A DNA stretch of 44,502 nt from assembly GCA_031263445.1 (NCBI GenBank), contig JAISFV010000093.1:1-44502 (forward strand), read 5' to 3'. Position numbers and translations under genes: made by a program. This document shows positions 32,390 through 41,191 of this stretch, in pieces. A model generated the notes under the pieces. It did not search any database and was not told the origin of the DNA. It saw nothing but the letters and a program-made list of their open reading frames with translations. Source of the stretch: Synergistaceae bacterium (GTDB lineage Bacteria; Synergistota; Synergistia; Synergistales; Synergistaceae). The number at the start of each line of letters is the position of its first letter. Position 1 is the stretch's first letter.

Positions 32390-35300
32390 GGGCTTTAAGA
32401 GCTTCGGCGGCTCGCACGACCTGCCGCTGTCCCCTGGCATGACGGCCATAGTCGGCCCGAACGGCAGCGGGAAGAGCAACTTGCTGGACGCAATGCGGTG
32501 GGCGCTGGGGGACAGCCACGCGTCGAAGCTCAGGATATCGAGGCAGGGCGACCTTCTCTTCCAGGGATCGGCCTCCCGTACCGGCGCGGCGGAGGCCGAG
32601 GTCTCGATACAGATGCGTGAAGAGGCTAGGGTCTGCACGATAAAGCGGCGCGTCACGGAGTCCGGCTCGCTGTCGTTCGTCGACGGGTCGAGGGTCACGC
32701 TCGGCGAGCTGGACGAGGCCAAAGCTCGGTGGCAGCTCTCCGGCGACCGCTTCGCGTTCATAGGGCAGGGGGACGTGACGGAGGTCATCCAGCAACGCCC
32801 GCAAGCGCGCAGGGTGCTGCTGGAGTCCCTCTTCGGCATAGACGCTTACCGCCGCAGGCGCACGGAGGCGGCGGACAGGCTTGCTGAGGCCAGGGAGGAG
32901 TATGGCAGGCTGCGGAACTTCTCAGCCGAACTCTCCGCGCGCAGGGATGAGATAGCGCCAGCCGTCAAAAAAGCCGCAGCAGCCCGCGAGATCCTGGACG
33001 CGCTGGAGGAGGAGCGCCGCGCGCTGTACTGGATCCGCAGGGCGCGGAGCGAGAGTGCCGCCCTTGCCATGGAAGCCGAATCGGAGAGGCTGTCATCCGA
33101 GCTGCACTCGAAGGAGTCGTGGCGTATGCGATGGGAACGGTCGCTGGCCTTTGTGGACGGCAACCTGGCGGAGCTGTCCGAGACGAGGCGCAACCAGGTC
33201 CGCGAGCTTGACGAGGCGAAAAACTCCCTCGCTAACTTCACCAGGACGGCATACGGATACGGCGCTTCCTTCGCCTCCGCGAAGAAAAGGCTGGCGCAGA
33301 TCGGCACCGACAGTGCCGCCCTCGCGTCGAAGATCGCCAAGTGCCGCGCCGACAAGGAGGCGTCGGACAAAGAATGGGCGTCGCTCGGACATGAGACGGA
33401 CGCGAGCAGGAAATCCCTGGCCGCCGCCGAGAAAAAATACACAGACTGCCAGGAGGCCATCCGCAAGGACAGAGAGAACCGGGAGAGGCTGAACGGCGCG
33501 CGCGGCGAGATCGACGGGGAGATGGCGGCCTTGCGGGGACGCATCAGATCCATCGGCTCGTCGCTCCGCGACCTGTCCGGGAAACCCGCCGATGATTCAG
33601 GCGCTGCGGGCGCGTCCGCCGCGATAAAGAAGGAGCTGGATGCGCTCGAAAAGCGCCACGTCGCCCTGCTGGGCGAACAGGAGGAGGCTTCCGAGAAGCA
33701 CCGCGACATCTACGCCCGCCTCCAGGAAGCCGCCGCTGACCTCCAAAAAAACAGGAGGGAGGCGTCGAAGCTCTCCGGGCGGCTCGCCGAACTCCAAGAA
33801 CAGGCACAGGCGGAAGTTTACCCGCGCCCGGTGCAGCACGTCCTGTCGTCCGCCAGGCTCGGCCGGCTCGACGCCAGGCCCTGCGCCGTGATAGACGCGT
33901 TTGCCTGTCCTGCGGAGCTGGCGCAGCCGATGGAGGCGTTCCTGGGGGGCCGCCAGTTCTGGATACTGGTGGAGACGATGGACGAAGCGGGGCGCTGCAT
34001 AGACCAGCTCAAGAAGAACCAGGCGGGGCGCGCCACGTTCCTGCCGCTTGAGCGGAGCCGCCCGCGCAGACGAGACGAATCGCACAGGCTGCCGCAGGAG
34101 GGCGTGGTCGGCTGGGCGATGAAACTGATAAGCCCGCAGGAACAGTGGCGCCCGGCGCTGGAACACCTGATGGGGGATCTCTTGATCGTCGAGGACTACA
34201 GGCTGGGCCAGCGCCTCGCGGGGAGCGGGTTCTCCGGGCCTGTCGCGACACTGGACGGCGACGTATTCCAGCCCTCCGGCAGCATATCGGGCGGCAAAGC
34301 GCAGAAATCCGGGCGGGCGATAGAGATAAAGTCGGCGATCATCGCGCTGGAGCGTCAGGCCGATGAGGCCAGGACGCAGACCGACTCGCTCACGGCGATC
34401 ATGGCCGGCCTCGAGGAGCGGGAAGCATCCGCCGCCGCCAAGAAGGAAGAAATTTCCTCGTACATCCGTGAGCTCGCCTCGAACCGCAGCGCCCTCGACG
34501 CGCGCAGGGAGGAGATTGCGCGGGAGCGGGCGAGGGCAAAGAGCGAGAGGGACGGAATGAAGGCCCGGCTCAAGCAGGACGCCGCTCAATACGCTGAACT
34601 TTACAAGAGGAAAAAATCACTGGACGAGGAACTGCGCCTCGCGGGCGATAGCGGGGACTTCAGCGGCGCGCCGGACGCTGACGGAAAACTTTTCAAGGAA
34701 GTCGAGCGCCTCAAGAGCAAAACCGCGCTGCTCCAGGAAAAACAGAGGTCGGCGTTCGTGCTGTCCGAGCGCGTCATCGCGGACCTGCGCTCCGCCGAGC
34801 GTTCGATGTCAGACCTGGAGGCCGAACACGCGTCCTGCGAACGTGATATCATAGACAATAGGGCAAATCTCACAAGGCTCGCGCGCCGTGTCGCCGAGGT
34901 CGCGGCCAGGAGGAGAGCGCTCGTCGCAGGCATGGCTGAGTTCGGCCTGAGATACGAACTCATCAGCGCGCGGCGGGAGCGGCGGACTGCGCGCCTTGAG
35001 GCGGCGAAAGGGACGCTGTCGAAAGTTTCGGGCGATTTGGCGCTCTGCGGGTCGAAACTGGAGCTTTTGCGGCGCGAGCGGGCCGAGTTGATTCAGACCT
35101 GGGACGAGCAGTACCCATACTCCGGGCCGACATCCGTAAGCGAGCTCGGGGAAGTCGACCCGGACGAGCTGAGGCGCGTGATACGGGAACGGGACAGGGA
35201 GCTCAAGGCGCTAGGCGATGTCGACCTGGGCGCGCTGTCGGAGGACAGGAGCCTCCGCGACAGGCTCGCGTACCTCGGCGATCAGCTTGACGACGTAGGC

Positions 35301-35813
35301 CGTGGCATTGTCGAGCTGGAGAGGCTCATCGCCGACGCCGACGAGCAGGCCAGGGCGATATTCACTGACGCGATGGAGGAGATCGACAAAAAATTCGACG
35401 CCCTCTTTCAGCAGCTCTTCGGCGGCGGCGACGCGAAGCTCGACTTCATAGAGGGCGCATCGCTGTGGGACAGCGGCGTGGATGTGGTGGCGCGCCCGCC
35501 CGGGAAGCACCCGCAGAGCATAGCCCAGCTCTCGGGGGGCGAACAGTCCCTCGCGGCGATAGCCCTCCTCTTCGCCTCTCTTGAGGTGGCAGGCTGCCCG
35601 ATAGCCGTATTGGACGAGGTGGACGCGGCGCTGGACGAGGTGAATCTGAGGCGCTTCGCGGATCTGGCGCGGGAGGCCGCCGGGAAGCGCCAGATCTTCG
35701 TGATGACGCACAGGCGTGTCACGATGGAACGCGCGGACGTCCTGTACGGCGTGACGCTCGCCGAGCCAGGGCTCTCGCAGGTCATCGGCGTGCGCGTCGA
35801 GGACTGGGCGTAA
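32364..35813 (+). CDS. smc: Chromosome segregation ATPase SMC
   Basis: A 1149-residue structural maintenance of chromosomes protein. Walker A GPNGSGKSN is at residues 31-39, a first long coiled coil runs to about 470, a hinge lies near 490-640, and a second coiled coil returns to the C-terminal head with LSGGEQS (1056) and Walker B PIAVLDEVDAAL (about 1079). It compacts and resolves the origin region with ScpA and ScpB. The start is TTG at 32364; the resulting MYIARLQLKGFKSFGG agrees with the nearly invariant family start, which makes this TTG convincing. It begins inside the end of rng, an uncommon gene pair. Confidence 0.97.
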   Translation: MYIARLQLKGFKSFGGSHDLPLSPGMTAIVGPNGSGKSNLLDAMRWALGDSHASKLRISRQGDLLFQGSASRTGAAEAEVSIQMREEARVCTIKRRVTESGSLSFVDGSRVTLGELDEAKARWQLSGDRFAFIGQGDVTEVIQQRPQARRVLLESLFGIDAYRRRRTEAADRLAEAREEYGRLRNFSAELSARRDEIAPAVKKAAAAREILDALEEERRALYWIRRARSESAALAMEAESERLSSELHSKESWRMRWERSLAFVDGNLAELSETRRNQVRELDEAKNSLANFTRTAYGYGASFASAKKRLAQIGTDSAALASKIAKCRADKEASDKEWASLGHETDASRKSLAAAEKKYTDCQEAIRKDRENRERLNGARGEIDGEMAALRGRIRSIGSSLRDLSGKPADDSGAAGASAAIKKELDALEKRHVALLGEQEEASEKHRDIYARLQEAAADLQKNRREASKLSGRLAELQEQAQAEVYPRPVQHVLSSARLGRLDARPCAVIDAFACPAELAQPMEAFLGGRQFWILVETMDEAGRCIDQLKKNQAGRATFLPLERSRPRRRDESHRLPQEGVVGWAMKLISPQEQWRPALEHLMGDLLIVEDYRLGQRLAGSGFSGPVATLDGDVFQPSGSISGGKAQKSGRAIEIKSAIIALERQADEARTQTDSLTAIMAGLEEREASAAAKKEEISSYIRELASNRSALDARREEIARERARAKSERDGMKARLKQDAAQYAELYKRKKSLDEELRLAGDSGDFSGAPDADGKLFKEVERLKSKTALLQEKQRSAFVLSERVIADLRSAERSMSDLEAEHASCERDIIDNRANLTRLARRVAEVAARRRALVAGMAEFGLRYELISARRERRTARLEAAKGTLSKVSGDLALCGSKLELLRRERAELIQTWDEQYPYSGPTSVSELGEVDPDELRRVIRERDRELKALGDVDLGALSEDRSLRDRLAYLGDQLDDVGRGIVELERLIADADEQARAIFTDAMEEIDKKFDALFQQLFGGGDAKLDFIEGASLWDSGVDVVARPPGKHPQSIAQLSGGEQSLAAIALLFASLEVAGCPIAVLDEVDAALDEVNLRRFADLAREAAGKRQIFVMTHRRVTMERADVLYGVTLAEPGLSQVIGVRVEDWA

Positions 35814-35909
35814 TAAGATGGCGCAGGAAACGCGTCCCCTGCCGGATGTTGGCAGCGTCTGCGATTTTTCCCTGCGGTTCGCGTGGTTTAGCACGGTTTG
35901 GAGGTCTCT

Positions 35910-37328
35910 ATGTTGAGCGGTTCCAACGAGAAGTTTGACGTAAGCTCCCACCCGCTGGCTTCAGCGGGCTTGGGCGGATTGCTTCTAAAGTACGGTCTGC
36001 CGAGCATAATCGCTATGATCGTGGGCGCGCTGTATAACATCGTCGATCAGATATTTATAGGCCACAGCGTGGGGATGCTCGGCAACGCCGCCACGAACGT
36101 GGCATTCCCCCTCGGGACCATATGCATGTCGCTGTCGCTCCTTTTGGGCATAGGCGGCGCGTCCAACTTCAACCTGGAGATGGGCAGGGGGAACAGGGAG
36201 AACGCAGGGCGCATCGCCGCGAACGCCATAACGTTCATGGGTCTGTTCGGGCTTTTCATGTTCGTCGTCGTCCGGCTGTTTCTCGCCCGGATCCTGGACG
36301 CCTTCGGGGCGACGCCGGAGGTCATGCCCTACGCGCTCACCTATACCTCCATAGTCTCCTTGGGGATGCCGTTCATGATAATGTCCATAGGATGCACGCA
36401 CCTGATAAGGGCGGACGGCAGCCCTAGGTACTCCATGATATGCAACGTAACCGGGGCCTTGATGAACGTCGTGCTCAACTCGATCCTCATGTTCGGGCTC
36501 GACATGGGCATAGCCGGCGCGGCCTGGGGCACCGTGATATCGCAGTTCCTGTCGTGGCTGCTCGCCGTCCGCTATATAACCAGGTACAAGTCGGTGCCGC
36601 TCCTTAAAAGCTATTTCGTCCCCAGGCTGTCAAAACTCGCGAAGATCTCGTCCCTCGGCGCCGGGATGTGCTTCAACCAGCTTTCCATGATGTGCGTGCA
36701 GGTAACGCTGAATAACGTCCTCACCCACTACGGCGCGCTGTCGGCATATGGCGCCAACGTCCCGCTCGCTGCCTCCGGCATCATCACGAAGGTGAACATG
36801 ATCTTCATCGCCGTGGTCGTCGGGCTGGCGCAGGGCGGGCAGCCGATAATCGGCTTCAACTACGGGGCGCGCAACTACGCGCGGGTCAGACGGACGTTCA
36901 AGCTCATCATAAGCGCCTCCACCAGCCTCTCGTTTGTCGTGTTCCTGTGCTTCCAGTTATTCCCGTCCGAGATAATAAGCCTGTTCGGGGACGGGAGCGA
37001 CGAGTACTTCCGCTTCGTGGAGCGCTATTTCAGGATTTTCCTGTTCATGACCGTGGCCAACGGCATTCAGCCAGTGACGGCCAATTTCTTCACATCGATA
37101 GGGAAGGCCACGAGGGGCGTCTTTATGTCGCTGACCAGGCAGATACTGTTCCTCCTGCCGCTCGTGATAATCTTCCCCCGCTTCTGGGGCGTCGACGGGG
37201 TCATGTACGCCGGGCCGGTTGCCGATACTGCGACGCTCTGCCTCGCTGCGGTTTTTCTGTTCCGCGAGTTCAGGGAGATGAGAGCCCTGGAGGAAGCGCA
37301 GACAGAGCCGGACGCCGCAAGGATATGA
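35910..37328 (+). CDS. MATE-family multidrug or metabolite exporter
   Basis: A 472-residue inner-membrane protein with about twelve helices. The N-terminal LKYGLPSIIAMIVGALYNIVDQ region, here split by loops, and GHSVGMLGNAA are typical of the DinF/NorM-like MATE superfamily, as are the second-half GLAQGGQPIIGFNYG and FTSIGKA. MATE proteins export cationic drugs or metabolites using sodium or proton gradients; the substrate is unknown. The ATG at 35910 has GGAGG five bases upstream. The gene stands 96 bases after smc and may be a separate unit. Its stop overlaps the repeat copy before xth. Confidence 0.93.
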   Translation: MLSGSNEKFDVSSHPLASAGLGGLLLKYGLPSIIAMIVGALYNIVDQIFIGHSVGMLGNAATNVAFPLGTICMSLSLLLGIGGASNFNLEMGRGNRENAGRIAANAITFMGLFGLFMFVVVRLFLARILDAFGATPEVMPYALTYTSIVSLGMPFMIMSIGCTHLIRADGSPRYSMICNVTGALMNVVLNSILMFGLDMGIAGAAWGTVISQFLSWLLAVRYITRYKSVPLLKSYFVPRLSKLAKISSLGAGMCFNQLSMMCVQVTLNNVLTHYGALSAYGANVPLAASGIITKVNMIFIAVVVGLAQGGQPIIGFNYGARNYARVRRTFKLIISASTSLSFVVFLCFQLFPSEIISLFGDGSDEYFRFVERYFRIFLFMTVANGIQPVTANFFTSIGKATRGVFMSLTRQILFLLPLVIIFPRFWGVDGVMYAGPVADTATLCLAAVFLFREFREMRALEEAQTEPDAARI

Positions 37329-37363
37329 ATCTTCACCCTTTAGGTATCTGACGATAAATCAGC
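37321..37363 (+). repeat. Recurrent intergenic element, xth leader copy
   Basis: The core GAATCTTCACCC, TTTAGG, ATCTGAC and GATAAATCAGC begins within the MATE stop region and ends 25 bases before the xth ATG. No left arm is seen, since coding sequence occupies that place. Confidence 0.72.
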
Positions 37364-37388
37364 TTTTCTTAGATCAGGAGGGATTTTC

Positions 37389-38177
37389 ATGACCGCGAAA
37401 ATAATTGCTACGTTTAACGTGAACTCGCTCAAGGCGAGGCTGCCCGTCGTCGAGCGCTTTCTGCGGGAGACAGCGCCTGACATAGCCTGCTTCCAGGAGA
37501 CAAAGTGCCAGGATGTCGATTTCCCTGTGGATTTTTTTGCCGATCTGGGATACAGCGCCGCGTTCAAGGGGATGAAGTCCTATAACGGGGTCGCGATTGT
37601 GTCGCGGGCCGCGCCGGATGAATGCTCCTTCGGCTTCATGGACGGGGAGGACAGCGGGCAGGACTCATCAAGGCTCGCCATAGCCAGGTTCGGGACGCTC
37701 TGCGTCGTGAACTCCTACGTGCCGCAGGGGAAATCCATGGATTCGCCCGACTTTGGGTACAAAATCCGCTTTTTCGAGCGTCTGAGACTGCTCTTCGAGC
37801 GTAGCTTCTCCCCGTCAGGCCTCCTGCTCTGGACCGGGGACATCAACGTGGCCCCGACAGACATCGACGTGACCCACCCTGAGAACAAGCGTGATCACGT
37901 CTGCGTCTGCCAGGAGGCGAGGGACGCGCTCGCCTCCGTCCTGGAGTGGGGGCTCGTGGACGTCTACCGCAAGCACAGGCCGGACGCAGGAGAGTTTTCG
38001 TTCTGGGATTACCGTGTGAAGGACGCGCTCTCGCGGAACATCGGCTGGCGCATCGACCACTTCTTCGCCACGCCCCCGCTAGCCGCGCTCTCCACAGACG
38101 CCCGCGCCGAAAAGGGCCTCCGCGCCATGAGCCACCCCTCCGACCACACGGCAGTGGTTGCGGAGTTCGATGTTTGA
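37389..38177 (+). CDS. xth: Exodeoxyribonuclease III (AP endonuclease)
   Basis: A 262-residue enzyme of the EEP family that cuts abasic sites and trims 3' ends in base-excision repair. ATFNVNSLKARL opens the fold, FQETKCQD holds the metal-binding Glu, WTGDINVAPTDIDV holds catalytic Asp and Asn, and GWRIDHFFAT with MSHPSDHTAVVAEF gives the C-terminal Asp-His pair. Length is normal. The ATG is preceded by AGGAGGG and by the recurrent element. Confidence 0.96.
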   Translation: MTAKIIATFNVNSLKARLPVVERFLRETAPDIACFQETKCQDVDFPVDFFADLGYSAAFKGMKSYNGVAIVSRAAPDECSFGFMDGEDSGQDSSRLAIARFGTLCVVNSYVPQGKSMDSPDFGYKIRFFERLRLLFERSFSPSGLLLWTGDINVAPTDIDVTHPENKRDHVCVCQEARDALASVLEWGLVDVYRKHRPDAGEFSFWDYRVKDALSRNIGWRIDHFFATPPLAALSTDARAEKGLRAMSHPSDHTAVVAEFDV

Positions 38178-38209
38178 CGGAGTAGCGCTAATCTGATTTC
38201 AAATTGGCA

Positions 38210-38614
38210 TTACTCGTTCAATGACAGTCGCAGCTCTTCTTTCAGCGCCTTTTGAAGCGTCTTGGAAAAATTGATGTTGGCCGCTTCAGCCCTTTCATTG
38301 AGCCAAGAAGGGATGTTGAGCGTTTTCTTTATCAATTTGTTTTGGTAGTAGCGGCGATAGGTTTCCGTGTCAACGGATACGAGCGTTACTATGTCGTCGG
38401 GTTCGGATTCGATTTCCCTCATGCCTCTTGCGGCAGGTATCCGCATTTTGTCCTCTTCCATGCGATACAAGGCCAGACACAGAAAATCCTCCGCCATCTC
38501 GATGCATTCCGCTACAGTATCGCCTTGAGTCGCGCCGCGCCCGATGTCGGGGAAGAAAACGCTAAAACCGCCCTCTGTCTCGGGATGGAAAATTGCCGGA
38601 TAAACATATTTCAT
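38210..38614 (-). CDS. hicB: HicB-family antitoxin
   Basis: A 134-residue protein. The N-terminal half (MKYVYPAIFHPETEGGFSV and FFPDIGRGATQGDTVAEC) is the HicB partial RNase-H-like fold that binds HicA. The C-terminal half, with IPSWLNERAEAANINFSKTL split by a loop, looks like a ribbon-helix-helix DNA-binding domain. The ATG at 38614 has GGAGG seven bases upstream and is preferred to one six codons earlier, which contains the ribosome site. It follows hicA by 37 bases. Confidence 0.92.
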   Translation of the reverse strand: MKYVYPAIFHPETEGGFSVFFPDIGRGATQGDTVAECIEMAEDFLCLALYRMEEDKMRIPAARGMREIESEPDDIVTLVSVDTETYRRYYQNKLIKKTLNIPSWLNERAEAANINFSKTLQKALKEELRLSLNE

Positions 38615-38651
38615 GTGAGTTCCTCCATTCATTTACTGAGAGACAATAAGG

Positions 38652-38837
38652 CTATTTCAGCCCCAAATCCTTTAGGATTCGCTCCTTGGTGCCCGTTTTG
38701 ATTTCTTGCGACCGATGCCTCGGTATTTGAACTTGTGCGCCGGTTTTAGGGTTCCAGTAAACATCATGGCTTGCGCCGTGATCCTTGAGCTTGATACCTT
38801 GTTTTTGTAAATACCGTATGAATTCGGCTGCTGTCAT
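38652..38837 (-). CDS. hicA: HicA-family mRNA interferase toxin
   Basis: A 61-residue toxin with the HicA double-stranded RNA-binding-like fold. EFIRYLQKQGIKLKDHGASH contains the family G-x-S-H motif with the catalytic His24, followed by VYWNP and PRHRSQEIKTGT. HicA toxins cleave mRNA and are neutralised by HicB. The ATG has AGGAGGG six bases upstream. The toxin gene comes first, the usual hicAB order. Base composition is more AT-rich than the shape and division genes. Confidence 0.92.
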   Translation of the reverse strand: MTAAEFIRYLQKQGIKLKDHGASHDVYWNPKTGAQVQIPRHRSQEIKTGTKERILKDLGLK

Positions 38838-38859
38838 TGGCTGCCCTCCTGCCGAGAAT

Positions 38860-38888
38860 ACAATACTACGTAGTTAATGCGTAGTCAA
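38860..38888 (-). promoter_or_regulatory. hicAB promoter overlapping a palindromic operator
   Basis: The minus strand reads TTGACT, a 17-base spacer and TATTGT. The spacer contains ACTACG twice, the second copy inside the perfect palindrome ACTACGTAGT. This is the expected site for autorepression by HicB or HicAB. Confidence 0.6.
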
Positions 38889-39011
38889 TGGGCAAATAGA
38901 AACGCCTAAAATGAAGCTGCGTATTTATACCATGTTGTAATAATCGACAGGAAGTTAATATGATGCGTTGCCGATGTGTAAGGCTTTTTATCAAATCCAG
39001 CGAGTTCTCTG

Positions 39012-40904
39012 TCACACACAGTCCTCTGCCGGCGATGCACGCCCGGAGGGTTTTTCTCTCCATCCCAGCAGCAGCGAAGAATTGACGACTACTGCCACCG
39101 AACCTGCGTTGTGTACCAACGCGCCCGTGACAGGGTTCAAAACCCCTGTGACAGCCAGCGCGACGGCCACAAAATTCAAAGCCATTGACGCCGCCAGGTT
39201 CAAGTTGATCGTCCGCATTACTTTTTTGGACAGCGACAGCAAGTGCGGGATTTCTCCGATGTCGTCACCCACAAGCGCAATGTCGGCGGCCTCTATCGCA
39301 ATGTCGCTGCCGACTCCGCCCATCGCGATGCCGACGTTTGCGGCTTTCAGCGCCGGCGCGTCGTTGATCCCGTCCCCCACCATGCAAACCGGCTCGCCCC
39401 TTCCCTGGCATTGCCTGATTTCAGCCAGCTTGTCTTCCGGAAGGCAGTGGGCTTTTACGTCAGAAATCCCCGCCGCTTGCGCGATATAACGGGCGGCAAG
39501 GCCGGCGTCCCCGGTAAGCAGCGTCAGTCGCACCCCGCAAGCGCGAATCTCGTCCATGACGGCGGCGGCATTGGGCCGGAGGGCGTCGGACAGGGCAATG
39601 AAGCCGAGCGCCCGGCCGCCGAGGGCGACGTAAATCACCGTGCAGCCGCGGGCGTTTGCTGCCATCGCTTCTTTGAGAATGGCTTCCGGCAAGGGAACCC
39701 CGCTCTCTTCCAGCCATTGCTCATTTCCTGCCAATACATCCTGCCCGTCGATCTTCGCGGAAACGCCCCTGCCGGCCAGCAGCCGGAAAGATTCAGGATC
39801 CGGCGGGAACTGTCCTGTCTGTTGCCTGTAATGCGCGACAATCGCTTTGCCGAGCGGGTGTTCCGAGAGCGATTCGGAGATTGCGGCTATTTTCAAAAGC
39901 TCTATGTCTGACATCTGCGAATCGCGGCAGAACACTTCTGTCACAGAAGGCCGCCCGTATGTCAGAGTCCCGGTCTTGTCGAAAGCCATGCGCCTGACCT
40001 TTGCCATGCGTTCGAGCGCGTCGCCCCTGCTCACCAGCACGCCGCTCCGCGTCAGGTTCCCGATCCCGGCCATGATGGCCGTAGGCGTGGCGAGGACGAG
40101 CGCGCACGGGCAGAACACGACGAGGACCGTGACTGAACGGATTATCTCGCCAGTGACGAACCAGGTCGCGATTGCGGCGGTCAGCGCGATGGCGACGATC
40201 CATGTCGCCCAGCGGTCGGCCATGCTCACGATTTTGGCCTTGCTCGCGTCGGCAGACTCCACAAGGCGGATCATGCGCTGCAATGAACTGTCATTTCCCG
40301 CTCTCTCCGATTTCATGTCAAAAGTGCCGAATTGGTTGACAGTCCCGCTCAGCACCGCGTCGCCCTCGGTTTTGTCCACAGGCAGGGATTCTCCTGTCAT
40401 GACTGACTGGTCAACGGACGTCTGCCCCTTTACGATAACCCCGTCTGCCGGGATCGTTTCGCCTGCCAGCACCCTCAGCGTGTCGCCAATTGCGACCTCG
40501 CTCGCCGGGACAGACGTTTCCGCCCCGTCCCGCAAGACTCGGGCGACCGCTGGCATCAGACGCGCCAACTTCTCAATCCCGGCCCGCGCCTTCGCCACTG
40601 TCCGCTCCTCCAGGAACGAGCCGATTTTCATGATGAATGCCACCTCGCCCGCCGCGAAGATTTCACCGATGAAAACCGACGCGACCAGCGCGATAGAGAC
40701 AAGCACGTCAGCCTTTACGTCAAACTCCGTCACGAGGCCCGTGACCGCGCCTTTTATAATCGGCAGGCCGCATAAGGCTATGGCAACCCAAGCCGCATCT
40801 GCGGGCAGCTCTGCGATGTCAAAAAAACTCACGACGAGCGCAATGAAGGAAAGCCAGAGGGAGAGCAGGTTTCTTTTCCCTTCGTTTTTCAACAGTACAA
40901 GCAT
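39012..40904 (-). CDS. Heavy-metal-translocating P1B-type ATPase without N-terminal metal-binding domain
   Basis: From the ATG at 40904 (AAGGAGG upstream) the protein is 630 residues. It has TGES (170-173) in the actuator domain, CPC (265-267) in the ion-binding helix, DKTGT with phosphorylated Asp309, SEHPLGKAI as the P1B HP motif and GDGINDAPAL in the hinge. There is no HMA or His-rich N-terminus. The adjacent Cys-His-Cys CsoR-type repressor suggests copper(I) export. However, the last helix reads LVHNAGSVAVVVNSSLLL rather than the Met-x-x-Ser-Ser form I associate with copper pumps, so zinc, manganese or another metal remains possible. Confidence 0.9.
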   Translation of the reverse strand: MLVLLKNEGKRNLLSLWLSFIALVVSFFDIAELPADAAWVAIALCGLPIIKGAVTGLVTEFDVKADVLVSIALVASVFIGEIFAAGEVAFIMKIGSFLEERTVAKARAGIEKLARLMPAVARVLRDGAETSVPASEVAIGDTLRVLAGETIPADGVIVKGQTSVDQSVMTGESLPVDKTEGDAVLSGTVNQFGTFDMKSERAGNDSSLQRMIRLVESADASKAKIVSMADRWATWIVAIALTAAIATWFVTGEIIRSVTVLVVFCPCALVLATPTAIMAGIGNLTRSGVLVSRGDALERMAKVRRMAFDKTGTLTYGRPSVTEVFCRDSQMSDIELLKIAAISESLSEHPLGKAIVAHYRQQTGQFPPDPESFRLLAGRGVSAKIDGQDVLAGNEQWLEESGVPLPEAILKEAMAANARGCTVIYVALGGRALGFIALSDALRPNAAAVMDEIRACGVRLTLLTGDAGLAARYIAQAAGISDVKAHCLPEDKLAEIRQCQGRGEPVCMVGDGINDAPALKAANVGIAMGGVGSDIAIEAADIALVGDDIGEIPHLLSLSKKVMRTINLNLAASMALNFVAVALAVTGVLNPVTGALVHNAGSVAVVVNSSLLLGWREKPSGRASPAEDCV

Positions 40905-40918
40905 ACGCCGTCCTCCTT

Positions 40919-40971
40919 TATACCTATGGGGGTATAAGTACACTATACTATGAGGGGTATATGCCTGTCAA
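40919..40971 (-). promoter_or_regulatory. Metal-ATPase promoter with CsoR-type operators
   Basis: The minus strand has TTGACA, 18 bases, then TATAGT. Downstream of the -10 lies TATACCCCCATAGGTATA, an inverted repeat with a G/C tract of the kind bound by CsoR/RcnR-family repressors; a related half-site ATACCCCTCATAG fills the spacer. Regulation by the neighbouring repressor is likely. Confidence 0.68.
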
Positions 40972-40988
40972 GGAAGAGGCCCGTGGCA

Positions 40989-41191
40989 AAATATTATATG
41001 ACTATAAAGTTGCCTCAAGTAAGAGACTCTGGGTTGGCGAACGAGTGAAGCGAATCGGCGCCAGGCAAGGATGCCCGGCGAGCGAATCAGCTCAGGACAG
41101 AGGTGTATGAGCGGTCCGATTCGCGTAACGAGTCGCTAACCCAGAATCTCTGGCGCTTGCATGACGCAACTTGACAGTCATAGAATATTAT
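40989..41191. repeat. Imperfect long inverted repeat (MITE-like) between csoR and the metal ATPase
   Basis: The left arm 40989-41058 and right arm 41116-41191 are roughly three-quarters complementary along about 70 bases, best over AGAnTCTGGGTTnGCGA and GCGAATCGG, with a 57-base centre. It begins at the csoR stop codon. It contains no reading frame of note. A miniature transposable element, a structured RNA or an operon-splitting terminator would all fit. Confidence 0.6.

Noticed and set aside
31943-32839. A 298-codon minus-strand frame across the rng-smc junction
   Set aside because: It is antisense to the conserved ends of rng and smc and is a shadow frame.
33597-34589. A 330-codon minus-strand reading frame within smc
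   Set aside because: It lies wholly inside the SMC hinge and coiled-coil coding region and has no recognisable motif.
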